From Flavobacteriales bacterium (GTDB lineage: Bacteria; Bacteroidota; Bacteroidia; Flavobacteriales; Parvicellaceae), in contig JAAZYJ010000296.1 of NCBI GenBank assembly GCA_014239715.1, positions 1 through 5,684 on the forward strand: 5,684 nucleotides of DNA, written 5' to 3'. The notes beneath the pieces are model-generated. The model ran no database searches and was not told the origin of the DNA. It saw only the letters and a list, made by a program, of their open reading frames with translations. Below, in pieces: positions 1 through 5,684 of the stretch (positions are counted from its first letter, which is position 1; each line of letters begins with the position of its first letter). The translations under genes and the position numbers were made by a program.

Positions 1-1190
1 CTTTCTCCAAAGTCATCTGAGCTAATGTCTTTTTCCAGCTCGTCCAAAAAATATTGTCCGAGAATGTCAAAATTTTCAGATTCAATTGTTTGGAACACGG
101 AGCCGATGAATCGAAGCTTCGTCCGGTCATTTGGCGAAACATACCGGCTTCGGAATGCTCCAAGGTAGGTGTTGAATTGACTGATCTCCTGACCTTCAAA
201 AAACACACGTAATCGCAACGCTTCATTTACCGTTCCGAATTCTGATTCAGCATTTTCCGGTACAACTCGGTATTTGTTCATGGCACTATACCCCATAAAG
301 GAATGCTCCCAGTCGCCTCTGGAATAGGTTATTCGGGTTTGGATATCTGTAAACACAGGACGGTATTGCCCTTTAGTTGGTAATGCATTAAAAAGATATC
401 CGTTGGAACGGTATCGTATTCCTGTATTGTAGGACCACAGGTGATTTTTTGATTCATTTCCAAATTGAACATCAGCACCAAGCAGACTTGCACTGAAGAC
501 GCCTCCAAATTTGATGGGTCGCTTGTAAGTAATGTCCAGAACGGACGACATTTTATCTCCATAACGGGCTTCAAATCCGCCAGCTGAAAATCGGATGTTG
601 CTGATCATACTTGGATTAACAAAGCTAAGTCCCTCTTGTTGGCCGGAACGGGCTAGAAATGGGCGATAAATTTCAACATCATTTACATATACAAGGTTTT
701 CGTCAAAATTACCGCCACGAACATTGTATCCTGAACTCAGCTCATTGGAAGAGCTGACCCCGATACCGCCCGTTTTGAGCATATCCTCAAAATTACCCAT
801 TGGAGAAGTTAAGGACCCTGGTTTCAGTATTGGAAGTGTATCTAAACCCGGCTCTTTTAGTACAGTATCAATGTAAACAGTACCTAATTCCTCATCCAAT
901 TTAATGCGCAGCTTTATTACTTCGTCTGGCTCTAGATTAAATACCCTTTCATAGTCCTGATATCCTTCCGCTATGATCTTAACCGATAGATCCTGGTTTG
1001 AAGGAACAACCAGATTGAAGTTGCCGTTTACGTCCACATAAGCACTTAAATTGATGGATTCAATGATGATCTCAGCATCTAGAATAGGAGAGGTTCCGTG
1101 AGTCACTTTCCCTTTCAAGATCGAGGTCTGACCGAATGAAATTCCGGTTAAAGTGCAAGTAAGTAAAACTATGTTAAGTATTGCTTTCAT
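1..1190 (-). CDS. TonB-dependent receptor with N-terminal carboxypeptidase-like domain (partial; C-terminal half missing)
   Basis: This is an outer-membrane TonB-dependent receptor, expected to import a ligand using TonB/ExbBD energy; the ligand cannot be told from the sequence. My reading of the reverse strand from ATG at 1190 stays open for 396 codons and runs off the left edge. Residues 1-20 (MKAILNIVLLTCTLTGISFG) look like a signal peptide. Residues about 24-100 resemble a carboxypeptidase-like regulatory beta-sandwich, with the typical 'DVNGNFNL' turn at 53-60. Residues about 125-225 are the plug domain, marked by 'GYNVRGGNFDENLVYVNDVE' (154-173) and 'GGFEARYGDKMSSVLDI' (204-220). After that come the first alternating strands of the barrel. 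Such receptors are usually about 700-900 residues, so roughly half is outside the window. No SusD-like gene is visible next to it, and this plug type is not the classic SusC form. The family assignment is firm and the substrate is unknown. Confidence 0.93.
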   Translation of the reverse strand, partial: MKAILNIVLLTCTLTGISFGQTSILKGKVTHGTSPILDAEIIIESINLSAYVDVNGNFNLVVPSNQDLSVKIIAEGYQDYERVFNLEPDEVIKLRIKLDEELGTVYIDTVLKEPGLDTLPILKPGSLTSPMGNFEDMLKTGGIGVSSSNELSSGYNVRGGNFDENLVYVNDVEIYRPFLARSGQQEGLSFVNPSMISNIRFSAGGFEARYGDKMSSVLDITYKRPIKFGGVFSASLLGADVQFGNESKNHLWSYNTGIRYRSNGYLFNALPTKGQYRPVFTDIQTRITYSRGDWEHSFMGYSAMNKYRVVPENAESEFGTVNEALRLRVFFEGQEISQFNTYLGAFRSRYVSPNDRTKLRFIGSVFQTIESENFDILGQYFLDELEKDISSDDFGE

Positions 1191-1202
1191 TAAAGAGCAG
1201 CC

Positions 1203-1210
1203 CAAAAGTA
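1203..1210 (-). promoter_or_regulatory. Bacteroidota-type -7 element upstream of the TonB-dependent receptor gene
   Basis: The reverse strand reads TACTTTTG, a perfect match to the TAnnTTTG -7 consensus of the Bacteroidota primary sigma factor. Exactly 12 bases separate it from the ATG at 1190, implying a very short leader. No proper TTG -33 element lies at the usual spacing; the nearest TTG leaves only 13 bases, and TTC occurs at 18. An eight-base match in AT-rich DNA can arise by chance, but the location in a 69-base gap directly before a start supports it. Confidence 0.5.
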
Positions 1211-1259
1211 ACTGATTTCGCACCAATAGAACCGTTGTAATCAGAAAATATTGTATGTG

Positions 1260-1925
1260 CTAATCCTCTTTTTTACGCTTGAAATCACCATTTTTCCAGG
1301 CCTGAATGAATTTAGACCAGGCTATAGGGTTCATCAGACTTATAGGTGGTGCCTGTCCGGAATAATAGAGTTTTTGTTGGTGCTGTGCCATGGCCCATTT
1401 AAAGTTAACTCCTCCATCTCCCGGTGTACCTAGCATTCGGTCACGCATGTCTGCCTGTTCCAGATTCTTTTTTGCGCGCTCCAGATCGTCATCCGGAATA
1501 TCAAATTCAAGAAATGCCTGAGCAAATTCTTCTTTGCTGGGCCATGGATAGATATAGACAGGTTGAAGAAGAAAGGTGTCTGTCTCCATCATAAAATACA
1601 TCGTGTACTTGTCATTTGTAATCGTATCCGGGATGTTAAGGTAAGAGTCTTTGTAGCTTACGCTTGTAAAACGGATCCTGTCACCTGGTGCTGCTACGAT
1701 GGAGAAGTAACCGTATAGGTCGGCTAATCGACCGGATTTTTTTGTGGTGTTATAAACACCCGCATAAGGAACAGGAATCAAGCTGTCAGAATCGATCACA
1801 AACCCTGAAAATTGGATGTATCTGATCGTGTCGGGCCCCTCTTGGATTACAGTTTGTGCTACCGATTGTTCCGAAAAGGTGAAAACTGCCAATATAATGG
1901 CGAAATATGTGCTGGTTTTAAGCAA
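1260..1925 (-). CDS. Small exported protein with carboxypeptidase-like regulatory domain
   Basis: This is probably a periplasmic or surface protein; no enzymatic function can be assigned. I chose the TTG at 1925, giving 221 residues. The reading frame also opens at a TTG at 1940 (226 residues), but that codon lies inside a perfect -7 promoter element and adds an acidic, less signal-like N-terminus. No in-frame ATG occurs before about residue 109. From 1925 the N-terminus is a clean signal peptide: LKTSTYF, then a hydrophobic core, with likely cleavage after SVA at residue 23. Residues about 39-120 form a carboxypeptidase-like regulatory beta-sandwich ('FSGFVIDSD', 'GRLADLYGYFSI', 'GDRIRFTSVSYKDS'). 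Residues 126-221 are different: a 'YIYPWPSKEEFAQAFL' segment, a charged helix, and a basic tail ending KRKKED. It lies 69 bases before the TonB-dependent receptor gene, whose N-terminus carries the same kind of domain. This suggests a related envelope role, which is inference. Confidence 0.85.
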   Translation of the reverse strand: MLKTSTYFAIILAVFTFSEQSVAQTVIQEGPDTIRYIQFSGFVIDSDSLIPVPYAGVYNTTKKSGRLADLYGYFSIVAAPGDRIRFTSVSYKDSYLNIPDTITNDKYTMYFMMETDTFLLQPVYIYPWPSKEEFAQAFLEFDIPDDDLERAKKNLEQADMRDRMLGTPGDGGVNFKWAMAQHQQKLYYSGQAPPISLMNPIAWSKFIQAWKNGDFKRKKED

Positions 1926-1937
1926 TTCCCAAAAGTA

Positions 1938-1945
1938 CAAATTTA
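1938..1945 (-). promoter_or_regulatory. Bacteroidota-type -7 element upstream of the carboxypeptidase-like domain gene
   Basis: The reverse strand reads TAAATTTG, a perfect TAnnTTTG match. Its last three bases are the alternative TTG start at 1940-1938, and 12 bases separate it from the preferred TTG start at 1925. That is the same distance as seen before the downstream receptor gene. No convincing TTG -33 element lies 17-23 bases upstream, so this is a half-site call. It sits in the 90-105 base gap after the M23 peptidase gene, where I found no clear terminator hairpin. Confidence 0.45.
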
Positions 1946-2030
1946 AAACTCAGTTGTCGTTCAGTTAGTATGTCAAAACAGAATTTTAACATAAGTTTCA
2001 ATTAAGATTTCTTGAATAGTAGTTTGTCTA

Positions 2031-3782
2031 TCAAAATTCGATCTCCGTTTCGTAGCGGTTCTTGTTCTTTCGTTCATCGGCCACCTCAACAACCAGCTTA
2101 TGCTTTCCTTTGGAAATGCTGTTGTATTGATCAAAGGGAATTACCAATAAGTTAGATCTTGGCGTGTAGTAGGAGTGATACCATTTGTTGTCAATAAACG
2201 CCTTGTATGATTCAATTCCGGACAGGTCATCCGAAATCCTGAAACGTAACTTTTTCACGGATTTGTATTTGTTGTTGGATAGATTCAGCCCCACTATCTT
2301 TGGTTTTGTTGTGTCAATAGCAAGTGTGTAGTTTCCGAAAGACCTCACTTTGCCGGTAACCCACCCCTTTTCAAATTGGCCGCCTTTTGCCGACAACCTC
2401 TTCAGATTACTACTTACCTCCGCGATCAGCACTTTGCTCTGGTGTTCCGGACGAACGTTAGTCAGCTTCATCTTCAGAACAAAGTACTTTTGCAAGGGGA
2501 CAGAATCTGTGTTAAAGTCAAAGATGGAAGATAAATATGATGGGTTTTTGGTTGACAGCTCCCGGAACTCGACAGATGCGTCTTCATACAGCGTTTCTTT
2601 TTTGAAATGTGCTTCGAAACTATCCGTAACGAGTTTGTTCTCGCTTGAAGCATCAAATTGATATTCCCCATTCTTTGCAGCTTTTACTATTTTCAATTTT
2701 GGGTTGCCTTGAAGATTGAAGTTCAGCGTTGCTTGGTTGCCATATACATCTTTGACAACATATTTCACCTTATGTAATTTATTGTCTGAAATAGAAATAA
2801 TTCCATTTTCTTTAACCTCTCCGTAAATTTTCAGTTTGTTGTTTTCACTTAGAAAAGATTTATGGAAGCTCTTTTTCCCGTAACGGTATTGCAAATAATC
2901 CATATGGGCATTGATGTACCGATTGGTGTAAAAGCTCAGCTTTTCCAATTTGTGCTGAAACACCAGTTCATTGTCAATGTATAGGTCGATTGAATATACG
3001 CCGCATTTATTGTTAGCAATGTTCAGCTTATCTATTGTGTTGATGGCCAGGCCCAGCTTACCATTTACTGGTATGGGCTTTCCTGAATTCAGTGTATAGC
3101 TGCCTGCTATTTTTGATGCCGTAAAGATCTTGTCCTTATTGTTGCCGGAAATGCTAGCTCCTTCAAAGCTGTACAGTTTCACACCAAATATTGAAGGAGG
3201 AATGTCGTCTTTTATATCAAAACCAAAGAGTAGTGGATTGATCGGTTCTTCGGTTTTCGAATCTCTGATCTCAAAATGCAAGTGAGGAGCTACTGAGCTG
3301 CCGGAGTTTCCCGAATAACCAATGACGGTCCCTTTTTTAACCGGAAATTGTTCAGCACCCGGATAAAGGGTAATGGTTTCTCGTTGCTTTTTACGCTGTG
3401 CTTTTCTGACAAACGCTTCCACATCTTTTGTAAAGGCACTGCAGTGTGCATAAACGGAAGTGTATCCGTCAGGATGCTTTATGTATATGCAGAGGCCGTA
3501 ACCCCAATGTGACACATTGATCCTTGAAATGTACCCGTCTTCAACGGATAGTAGTTTATATCCCTCCGTGTTGTTGGTCTTTATGTCCAGACCCGTATGG
3601 AAATGGTTGGATCGCAGCTCTGCAAAATTGCCAGCAAGAACCAATGGGATCTCCATTGGCGGTCCATATTTTGTTTTTGCATAGTCAACTTGTGAAAAGT
3701 GGTGTGGGCAGATCATCATGCAACAAAACATCAAAACAATCCATCGGAAGGATCCTGACATGAGCAGTATAGGCATTGTCAT
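2031..3782 (-). CDS. Secreted M23 (LytM-type) zinc metallopeptidase with C-terminal beta-sandwich region
   Basis: The product is a likely peptidoglycan endopeptidase of the M23/LytM family, acting in the periplasm or on the envelope. In the 583-residue reading, the peptidase domain spans about 42-190. The zinc-ligand motif HxxxD is H62-D66 ('HFHTGLDI'), and the HxH motif is H167 and H169 ('APHLHFEIRD'). H113 in 'VYAHCS' fits the remaining active-site histidine. By comparison with LytM, H62, D66 and H169 would bind zinc, and H113 and H167 would be catalytic, so the enzyme should be active and not an EnvC/NlpD-like degenerate activator. Residues about 200-583 are beta-rich. Near the end, 'TTKPKIVGLNL' followed by 'SDDLSGIESYKAFID' looks like an Ig-like fold. 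In-frame ATGs occur at 3782, 3776 and 3761. The last gives the most compact signal peptide (SGSFRWIVLMFCCMMIC, then PHHFSQ) and a 576-residue product. The longest reading is reported. The gene is divergent from the zapA-rny group. Confidence 0.93.
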   Translation of the reverse strand: MTMPILLMSGSFRWIVLMFCCMMICPHHFSQVDYAKTKYGPPMEIPLVLAGNFAELRSNHFHTGLDIKTNNTEGYKLLSVEDGYISRINVSHWGYGLCIYIKHPDGYTSVYAHCSAFTKDVEAFVRKAQRKKQRETITLYPGAEQFPVKKGTVIGYSGNSGSSVAPHLHFEIRDSKTEEPINPLLFGFDIKDDIPPSIFGVKLYSFEGASISGNNKDKIFTASKIAGSYTLNSGKPIPVNGKLGLAINTIDKLNIANNKCGVYSIDLYIDNELVFQHKLEKLSFYTNRYINAHMDYLQYRYGKKSFHKSFLSENNKLKIYGEVKENGIISISDNKLHKVKYVVKDVYGNQATLNFNLQGNPKLKIVKAAKNGEYQFDASSENKLVTDSFEAHFKKETLYEDASVEFRELSTKNPSYLSSIFDFNTDSVPLQKYFVLKMKLTNVRPEHQSKVLIAEVSSNLKRLSAKGGQFEKGWVTGKVRSFGNYTLAIDTTKPKIVGLNLSNNKYKSVKKLRFRISDDLSGIESYKAFIDNKWYHSYYTPRSNLLVIPFDQYNSISKGKHKLVVEVADERKNKNRYETEIEF

Positions 3783-3866
3783 AAAATTTATTTCGAAAAT
3801 AACAGAAGTGAAAATGCATTTGTTATGGTAGATGATAAAGATTTTAACAATCCTTCGGCTAAAAAT

Positions 3867-3896
3867 TTGGTTGCTATTAATTCAATCTTATTTTTG
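3867..3896 (+). promoter_or_regulatory. Primary-sigma promoter of the coiled-coil/zapA/rny operon
   Basis: A TTG at 3867-3869 (TTTG from 3866) is followed by a 19-base spacer and a perfect TAnnTTTG element, TATTTTTG, at 3889-3896. This fits the Bacteroidota primary sigma consensus at both boxes and in spacing. Transcription would start near 3902-3905, giving a leader of under 20 bases to the ATG at 3921 and excluding the TTG at 3903 as a likely start. The element lies in the 138-base divergent region shared with the M23 peptidase gene. I found only a 7-of-8 -7 candidate (TAAATTTT, 3790-3783) for the opposite strand. Confidence 0.75.
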
Positions 3897-3920
3897 TAGT
3901 AGTTGAAACGTGCATACCTT

Positions 3921-4208
3921 ATGAGCTCACCATTAGTTGTAGAGGAAGTAAAAGCCAATATCGAAAGGGTAATTGGAATTTGTGATGATTTGCGGGGCAG
4001 AAATGTCTCGCTGAAAGAGGCGAACGGTATTCTGGAGAAAACGATTAGTGAGCAACAAGGAGAGATCAAGGAATTGCACGGAACAATTGAAATGTTGAAG
4101 ATGGCAAAATCTTTAGCTGTATCAGACGGTAAAACAACGGATGCTAAGCTTAAGATCAACGAATTGGTTAGAGAGATCGATAAATGCATCTCTCTGCTTA
4201 ACAAATAG
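3921..4208 (+). CDS. Small coiled-coil protein preceding zapA (unknown function, possibly ZapB-like)
   Basis: This is a 95-residue protein with no signal peptide or membrane segment, so it is probably cytoplasmic. I do not recognise a named family. It is strongly helical. Residues about 10-70 carry a heptad-like pattern of hydrophobic and charged residues ('IERVIGICDDL', 'LKEANGILEKTISEQQGEI', 'LHGTIEMLKMAKSL') consistent with a coiled coil. A polar linker (SDGKTTDA) is followed by a second helix, 'KLKINELVREIDKCISLLNK', to the C-terminus. I chose the ATG at 3921 over the in-frame TTG at 3903 because the latter falls at the predicted transcription start. The stop lies two bases before the zapA start, implying co-transcription and probably translational coupling. 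Position, size and coiled-coil form resemble ZapB, the ZapA partner of enterobacteria, but no sequence homology is claimed. Gene call firm, role inferred. Confidence 0.87.
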   Translation: MSSPLVVEEVKANIERVIGICDDLRGRNVSLKEANGILEKTISEQQGEIKELHGTIEMLKMAKSLAVSDGKTTDAKLKINELVREIDKCISLLNK

Positions 4209-4210
4209 AA

Positions 4211-4495
4211 ATGAGCGAACTATCTATAAAAGTTACGATTGCTGGCAGAACTTATCCTCTTACCATTGAACGAAGTGAAGAGGAAAAGATCCGAAAGGCG
4301 GTATCGGAGATTAACGATAACATTAAGAATTTACAGGATAATTACGCAGTAAAGGACACACAGGACCTGTTGGCTATGACGGCGCTGCAATTCTCAACAC
4401 AAAATGATCTTTTAGATAGCTCTGTCGACGCAGATAAATTAGAAAATGCTTTTAATGAGGTCAATGATAGACTGAAGTCCTATTTGGAGCAATAA
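4211..4495 (+). CDS. zapA: Cell division protein ZapA
   Basis: ZapA binds FtsZ and promotes bundling of its filaments at the division ring in the cytoplasm. The 94-residue length is typical of the family. The N-terminal globular part carries the characteristic 'KVTIAGRTYPLTIERSEEEK' segment (7-26), followed by helical sequence with 'KAVSEINDNIKNL' (29-41). The C-terminal half (about 48-94) contains 'TQDLLAMTALQFS' and a long amphipathic helix expected to form the dimer or tetramer coiled coil. The ATG is two bases after the stop of the upstream coiled-coil gene and has no Shine-Dalgarno sequence of its own, which suits translational coupling and Bacteroidota initiation. rny follows after 32 bases. 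This neighbourhood (small coiled-coil gene, zapA, rny) is, as far as I recall, common in the phylum. Confidence 0.93.
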   Translation: MSELSIKVTIAGRTYPLTIERSEEEKIRKAVSEINDNIKNLQDNYAVKDTQDLLAMTALQFSTQNDLLDSSVDADKLENAFNEVNDRLKSYLEQ

Positions 4496-4527
4496 CCGAC
4501 TCTTGCCATCTCTTTTAAACGAAACAG

Positions 4528-5684
4528 ATGGAAATTACCAGTATTGTATTTGGAGCCATTAGTGGTCTAGTAATTGGGGCGGTGCTTATGTTCATTGTAT
4601 TGGATCGCATGATGAAGACGCGAAAAAATACGTTGATAGCAGAAGCCACAAAGGAAGGTCAGGCAATTAAGAAGGATAAGATCCTTCAGGCTAAAGAGAA
4701 ATTTCATCAGCTTAAACAGGATCATGAGCGTAAGGTGAATGAAGAAAACAGAAAACTTCAGAGCCGGACAGACAGCTGCAGCTCCAAAGAAAAGACGTTA
4801 TCCAAGCAGATAGAAGAGAGCAGGGTCAAAGAAAAAAATCTGGAGGCTTTGCAGAGCCAGGTGGACGACCAGCTCAATGCGCTTACTAAGAAACAGGAAG
4901 ATCTCGGTACATTGTCCGAACAATATGTAAATCAGCTTGAGCTGATCTCTGGCTTTTCCAAGGAAGAAGCCAAAGAAAAAATGATGTCGACACTTAAAGA
5001 TGAAGCAAAAACTGATGCAATGGCTCATGTTAAGGACATCATGGATGAGGCGAAGATGAATGCCTCTAAAGAAGCCAAAAAAATTGTGATTCAAACCATC
5101 CAACGGGTGGCAACTGAACAGGCTGTAGAAAATTCGGTTTCGATATTCAATATCGATTCGGATGAAATAAAGGGAAGGATCATAGGGAGAGAAGGACGTA
5201 ATATAAGAGCGATTGAAGCTGCCACGGGCGTAGAAGTGATCGTTGATGATACCCCGGAAGCGATCATCCTGTCTTGTTTTGACCCGATAAGAAGAGAAAT
5301 AGCAAGACTTGCTTTGCATCAGCTGGTTTCGGACGGCAGAATACATCCCGCCCGAATCGAAGAAATTGTTGCCAAGACAAGGAAGTCCATTGAAGAGGAG
5401 ATCATTGAGATAGGAAAGAGAACGTGCATCGATCTGGGCATTCACGGGTTGCATCCGCAGCTGATGAAAATGGTGGGGAGGATGAAATACCGATCATCCT
5501 ATGGTCAGAATTTGTTGCAGCATTCTCGTGAAGTTGCGAACCTGAGTGCAACAATGGCTTCTGAGCTCGGGCTGAATCCGAAATTCGCAAAGCGCGCCGG
5601 GTTGTTGCATGATATTGGCAAAGTACCGGAGGATGAACCGGAAAAACCTCACGCTATGCTGGGAATGAAGATGGCAGAAAAATA
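4528..5684 (+). CDS. rny: Ribonuclease Y (partial; C-terminus missing)
   Basis: RNase Y is a membrane-anchored endoribonuclease that starts mRNA decay. My reading from ATG at 4528 gives 385 full codons before the window ends; the family is usually about 510-530 residues. Residues about 5-25 ('[20 protein letters not shown]') are the N-terminal membrane anchor. Residues about 30-205 are a long K/E/Q-rich helical coiled coil. The KH RNA-binding domain follows, with '[20 protein letters not shown]' at 216-235 containing the GxxG loop (GREG, 220-223). The HD phosphohydrolase domain begins near 320: the first metal-ligand histidine is H332 in '[12 protein letters not shown]', and the HD pair is H361-D362 in 'AGLLHDIGK'. 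The rest of the catalytic domain is beyond the right edge. No frameshift or missing key residue is seen in the visible part. It follows zapA after 32 bases with no terminator, so it is probably in the same operon. Confidence 0.96.
   Translation, partial: MEITSIVFGAISGLVIGAVLMFIVLDRMMKTRKNTLIAEATKEGQAIKKDKILQAKEKFHQLKQDHERKVNEENRKLQSRTDSCSSKEKTLSKQIEESRVKEKNLEALQSQVDDQLNALTKKQEDLGTLSEQYVNQLELISGFSKEEAKEKMMSTLKDEAKTDAMAHVKDIMDEAKMNASKEAKKIVIQTIQRVATEQAVENSVSIFNIDSDEIKGRIIGREGRNIRAIEAATGVEVIVDDTPEAIILSCFDPIRREIARLALHQLVSDGRIHPARIEEIVAKTRKSIEEEIIEIGKRTCIDLGIHGLHPQLMKMVGRMKYRSSYGQNLLQHSREVANLSATMASELGLNPKFAKRAGLLHDIGKVPEDEPEKPHAMLGMKMAEK

Noticed and set aside
1212..1244. Inverted repeat CTGATT / AATCAG with a 21-base loop between the carboxypeptidase-like gene and the receptor gene.
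   Set aside because: The stem is only six base pairs, the loop is long with little internal pairing, and no T-run follows on the minus strand. It could be an operator near the promoter, but it is not a supportable terminator.
3783..3790. Possible -7 element (TAAATTTT, minus strand) for the M23 peptidase gene.
   Set aside because: It misses the final G of the consensus and has only TTC, not TTG, 19 bases upstream. It is too weak to call in such AT-rich sequence.
3851..3860. CCTTCGG resembling a UUCG tetraloop hairpin in the divergent region.
   Set aside because: Only the closing C-G pair forms; the next position is a C-C mismatch, so there is no stable stem.
3788..4204. Minus-strand open frame of 138 codons opposite the coiled-coil gene.
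   Set aside because: It is antisense to a well-supported gene, has low-complexity S/L-rich sequence and resembles no known protein; it is a shadow frame.
4496..4527. Site for a 6S RNA or other small RNA after zapA, as found after zapA in proteobacteria.
   Set aside because: The gap to rny is only 32 bases, too short for 6S RNA, and no hairpin is apparent.
5140..5156. Perfect 17-base palindrome TCGATATTCAATATCGA.
   Set aside because: It lies inside rny and encodes conserved-looking protein sequence just before the KH domain, so chance within coding sequence is the simplest explanation.
4798..5454. Minus-strand open frame of 218 codons opposite rny.
   Set aside because: It is the antisense of a clear RNase Y coding region, with F/C/H-rich composition typical of reversed coiled-coil codons.

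Overview
The window looks like ordinary chromosomal DNA from a member of the Bacteroidota. Four things point there. It has moderate to low GC content. Start codons lack Shine-Dalgarno sequences. Several starts are preceded by the TAnnTTTG -7 element used by the Bacteroidota primary sigma factor. The gene families are also typical of the phylum: a TonB-dependent receptor with an N-terminal carboxypeptidase-like domain, a large secreted M23 peptidase with a beta-sandwich tail, and zapA next to rny. The sequence alone does not settle the order or genus.

The layout is two divergent gene groups that part at about 3783-3920. On the minus strand, reading leftward, are a secreted M23 (LytM-type) metallopeptidase (3782-2031), a small exported protein with a carboxypeptidase-like regulatory domain (1925-1260), and the first 396 codons of a TonB-dependent outer-membrane receptor (1190 to beyond the left edge). 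These three are cell-envelope proteins. The last two each have a perfect -7 element exactly 12 bases before the chosen start, so they may be transcribed separately rather than as one operon.

On the plus strand are a 95-residue coiled-coil protein of unknown function (3921-4208), zapA (4211-4495) and the first 385 codons of rny, which encodes RNase Y (4528 to beyond the right edge). Gaps are 2 and 32 bases, so this is almost certainly one operon. A full promoter (TTG, 19-base spacer, TATTTTTG) lies just upstream. The group joins division-ring assembly (ZapA and possibly a ZapB-like partner) with membrane-anchored mRNA decay.

I see no mobile element, CRISPR array, tRNA, rRNA or convincing terminator, and no gene-free stretch over 300 bases. 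The observations most worth a second look are the unnamed coiled-coil protein paired with ZapA, the tight promoter-to-start spacing that revises one start codon, and the paired carboxypeptidase-like domains in two neighbouring envelope genes.
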